Source of the DNA: Gammaproteobacteria bacterium
Lineage (GTDB): Bacteria; Pseudomonadota; Gammaproteobacteria; Xanthomonadales; Xanthomonadaceae
Reading direction: 5' to 3'
Length of the DNA: 12,502 bases
Assembly (NCBI GenBank): GCA_030431185.1
Contig: JAUIJO010000074.1
Coordinates: forward strand, 1-12,502
The notes below the pieces were generated by a model that did not search any database, was not told the origin of the DNA, and saw nothing but the letters and a program-made list of their open reading frames with translations. A program made the position numbers and the translations under genes. Of the stretch, positions 7,760 to 12,502 are shown in pieces (the stretch's first letter is position 1; every line of letters starts with the position of its first letter).

Positions 7760-7936
7760 GGGCACCTCCCCGGCGTGGTGGGCTCGGGCGCGTGCGGCGC
7801 CCGCGGCACTTTGATTGGCTCCATCATTACCACGAATTCCGGATCTTTTCAGGGCCACTTCTCGGGGAGAGGATCCCATCGGGCCGGCGTCGCCGCCACG
7901 GGCCAGCCGCCCCACCGTCCCCAAGGAGAACCCCAA
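7760..7936. promoter_or_regulatory. Divergent control region between MocR gene and secreted-protein gene
   Basis: The first bases hold the MocR ribosome site (minus-strand GGGGAGG, 7765-7771), which supports GTG 7759 as start. A relatively AT-rich stretch at 7808-7850 probably carries promoters, with TTGATT (7811-7816, +) a possible -35, but no matching -10 is convincing. GGCACTT (7805-7811) and GCCACTT (7854-7860) are direct repeats 49 bp apart flanking this stretch. MocR proteins often bind direct repeats in such divergent regions, so these are operator candidates only. AAGGAG (7923-7928) is the ribosome site for ATG 7937. Confidence 0.4.
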
Positions 7937-8431
7937 ATGAGTATCCAGACCCGTCGCCTCGCCTGCCTCGTCCTGGCCGGCGTCCCCCTGCTCGCGTTCG
8001 CCACGACGCCCGACGCCTCGCGGCCACCTCCGTGCAAGCACGTCCATGCGGAACTGGTCGAGGTCGGTGCGACCGAAGGATGCAATGCCGGCCTGGCCTC
8101 CTGTTTCCTCGGCGAGGTCGTCGGCAACCACGGCCTGGTCGGCACCACCCACTTCGCCTCCGACAGCGCGGCCGCGGGGCCGGCCACCTCGCCGGGCTTC
8201 ATTTCCTATGGAGGTGCGTTCGAATACCGGACCGCCCATGGCAGGCTGTTCATGCGCGAGACCGGCGTCACCGATCCCGCGGTCGTCACCGCGTACCAGC
8301 GCATCGACCATGGCGATGGCCGCTACGCGGGCGCGACCGGCTATTTCTTCGTCAGCGGCACCAAGTCCCAGGCGGGCATCATCAGCACCGAGGTCAGCGG
8401 CGAACTGTGCCTGGCGCCCGGGCGCCCATGA
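7937..8431 (+). CDS. Small secreted protein of unknown function, possibly a beta-barrel of allene-oxide-cyclase-like type
   Basis: The product has 164 residues. A signal peptide is clear: MSIQTRR, a hydrophobic core at 8-21 and AFA|T cleavage after residue 22. The mature part is rich in Gly, Thr and aromatic residues and reads like a beta protein. GDGRYAGATG (127-136) followed by an FVSGT strand resembles the GxGxFxGATG pattern seen in secreted allene-oxide-cyclase-barrel-like proteins; this is pattern memory, not a search. Four cysteines remain after processing (C33, C49, C56, C158), enough for two disulfides. C10 is not in a proper lipobox, so a lipoprotein is unlikely. The AAGGAG ribosome site is well spaced. 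It faces the MocR gene and may be under its control; it is convergent with pntB. Confidence 0.82.
   Translation: MSIQTRRLACLVLAGVPLLAFATTPDASRPPPCKHVHAELVEVGATEGCNAGLASCFLGEVVGNHGLVGTTHFASDSAAAGPATSPGFISYGGAFEYRTAHGRLFMRETGVTDPAVVTAYQRIDHGDGRYAGATGYFFVSGTKSQAGIISTEVSGELCLAPGRP
8413..8426. terminator. Perfect 14-bp palindrome before convergent gene ends
   Basis: GGCGCCCGGGCGCC is a perfect palindrome that can fold as GGCGC-CCGG-GCGCC. It lies within the last codons of the secreted-protein gene, 36 bp before the convergent pntB stop. No T tract follows, so a terminator role is only a possibility. Confidence 0.25.
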
Positions 8432-8461
8432 CGTCGCCCGCCCGCATCGGCGGCCCTGGGC

Positions 8462-9889
8462 TCAGTGGCCGCCGTCGAGCGCCTTCAGCTCGCTGACCAG
8501 CGCGCTGGCCATCTCGGCGCCATCGCCGTAGAGCATGCGGGTGTTGTCGCCGTAGAACAGGGCGTTCTCGATGCCGGAGAAGCCGGTGCCCTTGCCGCGC
8601 TTGATCACGATGGTGTTCCGGGACTCGGAGACATCCAGGATCGGCATGCCGTAGATCGGGCTTGCAGGGTCGGTCTTCGCCACCGGGTTGACCACGTCGT
8701 TGGCGCCGATCACCAGGGACACGTCGGTATTGCGGAATTCGGGGTTGATGTCGTCCATGTCGACGATCAGGTCGTAGGGCACGCCCGCCTCGGCGAGCAA
8801 CACGTTCATGTGGCCCGGCATGCGTCCGGCGACCGGATGGATGGCGAATTTCACCTTGACCCCGCGGTCCATGAGCTTCTGCGCCAGCTCCCAGATCTTG
8901 TGTTGCGCCTGCGCCACGGCCATCCCGTAGCCGGGCACCACCACCACGCGTTCGGCGAAGGCCATCATCGCGGCGACGTCGCCGGCCTCGATGGGCTTCT
9001 GGCTGCCCTCGATCTCCTGCGCCTGGCCGCCGCCGCCGAAGTTGGAGAACAGCACGCTGCTGATCCTGCGGTTCATCGCCTTGGCCATCAGGCGCGTCAG
9101 CAGGATGCCCGCCGCGCCGACCATCATGCCGGCGATGATCAGCGCCTCGTTGCCGAGCACGTAACCCTCGAACGCGACGGCCAGGCCGGTCAGCGCGTTG
9201 TAGAGCGATATCACCACCGGCATGTCCGCACCGCCGATCGGCAGGGTCAGCAGGATCCCGAGCGCCAGCGCGACGAGGAAGAACGCCACGATCCAGTGCG
9301 TCGCGAGGGTGGTGATCGCCAACACCCCGAGCACCACCATCGCCAGCGCCACGGCCAGGTTGAAGACCTGCTGGCCGGGGAACACCACGCGCCGGTCGAG
9401 GCGCCCGTCGAGCTTGGCCCACGCGATGACAGAGCCCGACAGCGAAACCGCGCCGATCGCCGAGCCGAGCACCGCGAGCACCAGGGTCACCGCCGGGATG
9501 CCGACGTCGGTCGCGCCGATGCCGGCCAGCGTCGTCGCGCCGGCGACCAGGCCGCTGAACTTGAGCAGTTCCACCGCACCGATGGCAGCAGCCGAACCGC
9601 CGCCCATGCCGTTGTAGAGCGCGACCATCTGCGGCATGTCGGTGATGGCGACCTTCTTGCCCGACACCCAGGCCAGCACCGTGCCCAGTACCAGGGCGGT
9701 CACGATCAGTCCGAGGTTGTGCAGGTCCGGCAGCAGGAAGGTCGCCGCGGTGGCGATCACCATGCCCCACCCGGCCCAGCGGATGCCGCTGCGCGCCGTC
9801 AGGGGCGACGCCATGCGTTGCAGGCCGAGCAGGAACAGCGTGGCGGCGACGAAGTAACTGGCCGAGGCCAGCAGCACCTGGGCGCTCAT
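8462..9889 (-). CDS. pntB: NAD(P) transhydrogenase (Re/Si-specific) subunit beta
   Basis: This 475-residue inner-membrane subunit carries the NADP(H)-binding domain III and part of the proton channel. With PntAA and PntAB it couples proton flow to hydride transfer from NADH to NADP+. Residues 1-265 are very hydrophobic with about nine membrane helices, including the conserved DMPQMVALYNGMGGGSAA region (84-101). Domain III (about 285-475) shows the GYGMAVAQAQ fingerprint (320-329), HPVAGRMPGHMNVLLAEA (351-368), VIGANDVVNP (393-402) and KRGKGTGFSGIEN (430-442), all matching E. coli PntB, which is 462 residues long. The ATG overlaps the pntAB stop in ATGA (9886-9889), indicating translational coupling. 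The gene is intact. Confidence 0.97.
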   Translation of the reverse strand: MSAQVLLASASYFVAATLFLLGLQRMASPLTARSGIRWAGWGMVIATAATFLLPDLHNLGLIVTALVLGTVLAWVSGKKVAITDMPQMVALYNGMGGGSAAAIGAVELLKFSGLVAGATTLAGIGATDVGIPAVTLVLAVLGSAIGAVSLSGSVIAWAKLDGRLDRRVVFPGQQVFNLAVALAMVVLGVLAITTLATHWIVAFFLVALALGILLTLPIGGADMPVVISLYNALTGLAVAFEGYVLGNEALIIAGMMVGAAGILLTRLMAKAMNRRISSVLFSNFGGGGQAQEIEGSQKPIEAGDVAAMMAFAERVVVVPGYGMAVAQAQHKIWELAQKLMDRGVKVKFAIHPVAGRMPGHMNVLLAEAGVPYDLIVDMDDINPEFRNTDVSLVIGANDVVNPVAKTDPASPIYGMPILDVSESRNTIVIKRGKGTGFSGIENALFYGDNTRMLYGDGAEMASALVSELKALDGGH

Positions 9890-10197
9890 GCGCCGTCGCC
9901 GCCCCCGGCGGCGGGCTTGCGGCTGGACTTGAACATCTCCAGCATCCGCTCGGTGACCACGTAGCCGCCGGCGGCATTGCCGGCGCCCAGCAGCACGGCG
10001 ATGAAGCCGATGGCCTTCTCCAGGGGCGTGTCGGCGTGGCCCAGGACCACCATGGCGCCGATCAGCACGATGCCGTGGATGAAGTTGGACCCGGACATCA
10101 GCGGGGTGTGCAGGATCACCGGCACCCGCGAGATGATCACGTGCCCGGCGATCGCCGCCAGCATGAAGATGTACAACGCCACGAATCCGTCACCCAT
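9886..10197 (-). CDS. pntAB: NAD(P) transhydrogenase subunit alpha, membrane part (separate PntAB polypeptide)
   Basis: The 103-residue product is the detached C-terminal membrane domain of PntA, as in bacteria with three-subunit transhydrogenases. Three hydrophobic helices are visible at about 5-22, 37-53 and 62-80. They enclose HTPLMSGSNFIHGIVLIG (30-47), a strongly conserved segment of domain II. The tail is short, charged and Gly-rich. ATG 10197 is preceded by AGGGAAC. It overlaps pntB by 4 bp. Its natural partner pntAA ends about 1.7 kb upstream, on the far side of three genes on the opposite strand, which is unusual because the three pnt genes normally adjoin. Confidence 0.95.
   Translation of the reverse strand: MGDGFVALYIFMLAAIAGHVIISRVPVILHTPLMSGSNFIHGIVLIGAMVVLGHADTPLEKAIGFIAVLLGAGNAAGGYVVTERMLEMFKSSRKPAAGGGDGA
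9897..9913 (-). other. GC hairpin at the pntAB/pntB junction
   Basis: CGCCGCC (9897-9903) and GGCGGCG (9907-9913) are perfect complements around three bases, ending 7 bp before the pntB start on the minus strand. No separate Shine-Dalgarno site for pntB is visible. The hairpin could restrict independent initiation so that pntB translation depends on pntAB translation. It is also coding sequence for the Gly-rich PntAB tail. Confidence 0.3.
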
Positions 10198-10368
10198 GTT
10201 CCCTGGTTCCCGCGCGAGGTCGTCCGCATCATAACCGGCCCTGAACCCCCGGCGTCCACTGTCAACCCCGGCGCGGCGCGCGCGTTGCCATGTCATGCAA
10301 CGAAGGCTGTGACGCCCATCCCGAGGACCGCCCGTGAGACTCCACCCCCAGCGCATCCGCCAGCCCGT
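10198..10368. promoter_or_regulatory. Divergent region with candidate promoter for pntAB-pntB
   Basis: On the minus strand TATGAT (10228-10233) matches the -10 consensus at 5 of 6 positions and would give a leader of about 24 nt to pntAB ATG 10197. A perfect TTGACA (minus, 10260-10265) is present but 26 bp away, too far for a standard pair. The +-strand side holds TATGCT (10368-10373) next to the sigma factor start. The region is otherwise gene-free. Confidence 0.4.
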
Positions 10369-10373
10369 ATGCT
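10368..10373 (+). promoter_or_regulatory. Candidate -10 TATGCT that overlaps the sigma factor ATG
   Basis: TATGCT overlaps ATG 10369. If it is a -10 element, RNA would start at about 10380, next to in-frame GTG 10381. That would make a leaderless mRNA with GTG as the true start. No -35-like box is correctly spaced, and neither start has a Shine-Dalgarno site. Confidence 0.3.
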
Positions 10374-10950
10374 CGACGCGGTGAACCCACGCGCACGCCA
10401 CGGCGATGCCCCGCCCGAAGACGCCATCCCGCGTGAGCCGCCGGCGACGCTGGAGGCGTTCCTCGCGGGCATCGGGACGCGGGCGTTCCGCTTCGCCGAA
10501 ACCGGCCTGCGCCAGCGCGAGGATGCGCTGGACGCCGTGCAGGACGCGATGATGAAGATGCTGGCCTACGAAGACCGGCCGCCGGCGGACTGGACGCCGC
10601 TGTTCTGGAGCATCCTTCGCCGGCGCATCATCGACATGCAGCGGCGGCGGCGGTTTCGCCTGACCTGGCTGTCGCCGGCGCCCCGCCACGAGGACGGCAC
10701 GGCGGTCGAGTGGTCCGACGATGGCCCGGACCCCGTCCGCGCGCACGACAACCGCGAGGCCTACGCGCGCCTGGCCGAAGCGCTGGGTGAGTTGCCCGCG
10801 CGCCAGCGCGAAGCGTTCTCGCTGCGCGTGCTGGAGGAGCTCGACGTCGCGACGACCGCGCGGGCCATGGGATGCAGCGAAGGCTCGGTGAAAACCCATC
10901 TATCGCGTGCCCGAGAGGCACTGCAACGGAAACTGGAGGAATGGCGATGA
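10369..10950 (+). CDS. ECF-type RNA polymerase sigma factor
   Basis: This 193-residue sigma-70 family protein directs RNA polymerase to a special promoter set. Region 2 spans about 28-97: REDALDAVQDAMMKM (50-64) is the core-binding helix, and TPLFWSILRRRIIDMQRRRRF is the -10 recognition part. Region 4 spans about 132-187, with LPARQREAFSLRVLEELDV and the helix-turn-helix TARAMGCSEGSVKTHLSRAREAL (163-185). The linker is short and acidic, as in ECF factors; regions 1 and 3 are absent. The start is uncertain: ATG 10369 or GTG 10381, both without a ribosome site. The stop overlaps the next gene in ATGA, so the two are translationally coupled. It lies on the strand opposite the pnt genes and divides them. 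Confidence 0.92.
   Translation: MLDAVNPRARHGDAPPEDAIPREPPATLEAFLAGIGTRAFRFAETGLRQREDALDAVQDAMMKMLAYEDRPPADWTPLFWSILRRRIIDMQRRRRFRLTWLSPAPRHEDGTAVEWSDDGPDPVRAHDNREAYARLAEALGELPARQREAFSLRVLEELDVATTARAMGCSEGSVKTHLSRAREALQRKLEEWR
10935..10939 (+). promoter_or_regulatory. Ribosome binding site deciding the start of the gene at 10947
   Basis: GGAGG lies 7 nt before ATG 10947 but only 1 nt before the in-frame ATG 10941. The spacing favours 10947, which also gives the ATGA overlap with the sigma factor stop. Confidence 0.6.
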
Positions 10951-11369
10951 CCGCCCCCCGCGACACCACACCCCGTTCCGGGACCGATTTCGACCAGGCG
11001 ATGCGCGCCCTGCATGCGCAGGGCCTGGCGCACGTGCCGGCCCGCACGCTGTCCCGCCTGCGCATCGACCGCCACGCGACGCGGGCCCGGGGGACCGGTC
11101 CACGATCGCGCTGGATGCCGGGCATGGCCTTCGCGGCGGTGTTCGCCTGCGCGCTCGGCATCGCCTGGCTGCAGTCGCCCCCGTCCGCGAATGCCCCGCG
11201 CGTCGCCCAGGGCCCTGCCGTTGCGCCGGCAGCGAGCCAGGATGGCCTCGTCGTCGCCCTGGAAGCGGCGGAGGCCGAAATGATGCTGGACCCCCTCGAC
11301 GAAGACCCCGATCTGTACCTGTGGCTCGCCGCCAACGACGAAACCCTGCCGTCCATACTGGAACGCTGA
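10947..11369 (+). CDS. Single-pass membrane protein, possible anti-sigma factor
   Basis: The product has 140 residues and no family was firmly recognised. The position and topology are like those of the small DUF3619-type proteins that follow sigma genes in betaproteobacteria (recalled, not searched). Residues 1-56 are basic and probably cytoplasmic, with a short amphipathic stretch (DFDQAMRALHAQGLAHV, 14-30). A membrane helix lies at about 57-76. The rest would be periplasmic, ending in an acidic segment with DPLDEDPDLYLW (115-126). There is no HxxxCxxC zinc anti-sigma motif. The start codon overlaps the sigma stop, and the next gene follows after 1 bp. A role in holding the sigma factor at the membrane is inference from operon position and topology. 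Confidence 0.8.
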   Translation: MTAPRDTTPRSGTDFDQAMRALHAQGLAHVPARTLSRLRIDRHATRARGTGPRSRWMPGMAFAAVFACALGIAWLQSPPSANAPRVAQGPAVAPAASQDGLVVALEAAEAEMMLDPLDEDPDLYLWLAANDETLPSILER

Positions 11370-11370
11370 C

Positions 11371-11841
11371 ATGCCTGACCTCGCCCGAACGACCCCGACG
11401 CGGCGCCTGGCCGCCCTGCCGCGGGTGGTGCTGCTGTTCGCCCTGATCGCGGCACCCGCCGCCTTCGCCGGCCCGCCCGTGCCCGTGCCCGCGCCTGCCG
11501 GTGCCGCGACGCCCCCGGCCTGGGAGCAGCTGAGCGAGGCGCAGCGCGAGGCGCTCATCGCGCCGATCCGCGAACGCTGGAACAACGAGCCCGATGCGCG
11601 CCAGCGCATGCTCGAACATGCCCGCCGCTGGCAGGAGCTCAGCCCGGAGCAGCGCCGCAAAGCCCGTCATGGCCGCCATCGCTGGGAAGACATGAGCCCG
11701 GAACAACGCCGGCAGACGCGCGCCCTGTTCGAGGCCATGCGGGGCATGACGTCCGAACAACGACGCGAACTCAAGGCGGCATGGCGGGCGATGACCCCCG
11801 CCCAACGCGATGCGTGGGTACGGCAACGCCGGGCCGACTGA
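11371..11841 (+). CDS. Exported DUF3106-like protein with five LTxxQ-type repeats
   Basis: The 156-residue product has an N-terminal signal (RR at 11-12, hydrophobic core about 16-32, cleavage near AFA|G at 33/34) and a Pro/Ala linker to about residue 50. The remainder is highly charged and helical. It carries five copies of [LM][ST]xxQ: LSEAQ (54-58), LSPEQ (90-94), MSPEQ (108-112), MTSEQ (126-130) and MTPAQ (141-145). Four have a tryptophan three residues before, and four a following RR or R. Spacing is 36, 18, 18 and 15 residues. This resembles the LTxxQ motif of CpxP/Spy periplasmic proteins and the DUF3106 family. The start is 1 bp after the previous stop, so it belongs to the sigma operon. 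A sensor or chaperone role is plausible but unproven. Confidence 0.85.
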   Translation: MPDLARTTPTRRLAALPRVVLLFALIAAPAAFAGPPVPVPAPAGAATPPAWEQLSEAQREALIAPIRERWNNEPDARQRMLEHARRWQELSPEQRRKARHGRHRWEDMSPEQRRQTRALFEAMRGMTSEQRRELKAAWRAMTPAQRDAWVRQRRAD

Positions 11842-11881
11842 GGCGCGGGCGGGCAGCGAGGCGCGGAACACGGCCCGCGCC
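11842..11881. terminator. Candidate bidirectional terminator between sigma operon and pntAA
   Basis: GGCGCGGGC (11842-11850) and GCCCGCGCC (11873-11881) form a perfect 9-bp GC stem with a 22-nt loop. It starts directly after the stop of the LTxxQ-repeat gene and ends 12 bp before the pntAA stop. There is no T tract. If it stops pntAA transcription, pntAB-pntB need a separate promoter. Confidence 0.4.
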
Positions 11882-11893
11882 CATGCGCCCGGG

Positions 11894-12502
11894 CTAGGCC
11901 CCTGGCGCCTTGCGTTCCGGCCAGACCGTCCGGGACAGGAGTTCGTCGTCCCAGTCGTGGCGGATCGCTCCGTCCTCCAGGAACAGGCGGGCGAAGTTGT
12001 AGAGGTTGCGGGCGTACATCTCGCTGGCATGCACCGCGCCGCGACTGGCGAGGTTCAAGGGGCCGTCGACCAGCACGCCGTCGACGTCGACGGTCTCCCC
12101 CGGCCGTGTCGATTCGCAGTTGCCGCCGGTTTCAGCGGCCAGGTCGACGATCACGCTGCCGGGCTTCATGCCGCCGACCATCGCCGCACTGATGATCCGG
12201 GGCGCGGGCCGGCCGGGCACCGCCGCCGTGCAGACGACCACGTCGACATTGCGCAGGTGCTCGCCGAGCCGGCGCTGCTGCTCGGCGCGCTCTTCCTCGC
12301 TCAGCGCGCGCGCGTAGCCGCCCTCGCCCGCGGCGCTGACGCCGAGGTCGAGGAACTTGCCGCCCAGCGACTCGATCTGCTCGCGGGTCTCGGGCCGCAC
12401 GTCGAACCCCTCGACCTGCGCGCCCAGGCGCTTCGCGGTGGCGATCGCCTGCAGCCCGGCAACGCCGGCGCCCACCACCAGCACCTTCGATGGGCGGATG
12501 GT
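11894..12502 (-). CDS. pntAA: NAD(P) transhydrogenase subunit alpha, NAD-binding part (PntAA), 5' end outside window
   Basis: The C-terminal 202 residues are present. They belong to the soluble NAD(H)-binding domain I. Visible are the Rossmann motif GAGVAGLQAIATAKRLGA followed by the acidic strand end FDVRPETREQIESLGGKF, then AAVPGRPAPRIIS, GSVIVDLAAETGGNCE and the final DGPLNLASR and YARNLYNF segments. All match E. coli PntA domain I. The protein ends at about that domain's boundary with a TAG stop (11894-11896) and has no membrane helices. This confirms the split form in which PntAB is a separate polypeptide. It is convergent with the sigma operon and is separated from pntAB by about 1.7 kb. 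Confidence 0.95.
   Translation of the reverse strand, partial: TIRPSKVLVVGAGVAGLQAIATAKRLGAQVEGFDVRPETREQIESLGGKFLDLGVSAAGEGGYARALSEEERAEQQRRLGEHLRNVDVVVCTAAVPGRPAPRIISAAMVGGMKPGSVIVDLAAETGGNCESTRPGETVDVDGVLVDGPLNLASRGAVHASEMYARNLYNFARLFLEDGAIRHDWDDELLSRTVWPERKAPGA

Noticed and set aside
7937..7966. Lipoprotein signal at Cys10 of the secreted protein
   Set aside because: The residues before Cys10 are polar and basic with no hydrophobic core, so this is not a lipobox. The AFA|T signal peptidase I site fits better.
7760..8311. Longer N-terminus for the MocR protein starting at 8311
   Set aside because: The extension would run antisense through most of the secreted-protein gene and add about 180 residues not found in MocR proteins. 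The well-placed GGGGAGG site supports GTG 7759.
10260..10265. Perfect TTGACA on the minus strand as the -35 box for pntAB
   Set aside because: It is 26 bp from the TATGAT element, too long for a sigma-70 spacer, and no -10-like hexamer lies 16-18 bp downstream of it.
10036..10368. Longer N-terminus for the sigma factor starting at 10036
   Set aside because: The added residues are His/Arg-rich, overlap the pntAB gene on the other strand and precede the expected start of an ECF region 2 by too far.
1..12502. CRISPR array, tRNA, rRNA, insertion sequence, phage or integrase signal
   Set aside because: No regularly spaced repeats of CRISPR length, no cloverleaf-like segment, no transposase or integrase frame and no terminal inverted repeats flanking genes were seen on reading both strands.

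Overview
This is a gene-dense, very GC-rich chromosomal window with strongly biased third codon positions, so most long open frames opposite real genes are shadows. The gene set suggests a gammaproteobacterium of the Xanthomonadaceae/Lysobacteraceae (Lysobacter- or Luteimonas-like). The pointers are a secreted M4 metalloprotease, a three-part pntAA/pntAB/pntB transhydrogenase, SufT, a MocR regulator, and a compact ECF sigma / membrane protein / DUF3106-like cluster. This placement is inference from family recognition; no phylogenetic marker gene is present.

Layout. Positions 1-1410 (-): secreted M4 (thermolysin-family) protease, 3' end outside the window. Positions 1411-2146: a 736-bp divergent control region with an AT-rich patch, short direct repeats and a series of hairpins. 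Positions 2147-5143 (+): a 998-residue one-component regulator with an OmpR/ToxR-type winged helix, one membrane segment and a very large helical-repeat sensor region. Positions 5189-5743 (-): SufT, divergent from a small membrane protein of unknown function (5854-6285, +). Positions 6290-7759 (-): MocR/PdxR-type regulator, divergent from a small secreted protein (7937-8431, +). Positions 8462-10197 (-): pntB and pntAB. Positions 10369-11841 (+): sigma factor, single-pass membrane protein and LTxxQ-repeat secreted protein in one tight operon. Positions 11894-12502 (-): C-terminal part of pntAA, 5' end outside the window.

How the genes fit together. PntAA, PntAB and PntB form the proton-translocating NAD(P) transhydrogenase. 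Their usual order is kept on the minus strand, but the +-strand sigma cluster sits between pntAA and pntAB. Either pntAB-pntB have their own promoter, or a long pnt transcript runs antisense through the sigma cluster. The sigma cluster resembles an envelope-sensing module: ECF sigma, possible membrane anti-sigma without a zinc motif, and an exported protein with five CpxP/Spy-like LTxxQ motifs. The large regulator and the protease share a divergent control region and may form a regulator-target pair. No tRNA, rRNA, CRISPR array, insertion sequence, integrase or phage gene was seen. The most interesting points are the split pnt locus, the sigma/LTxxQ module, and the structured leader and operator-like repeats before the large regulator.
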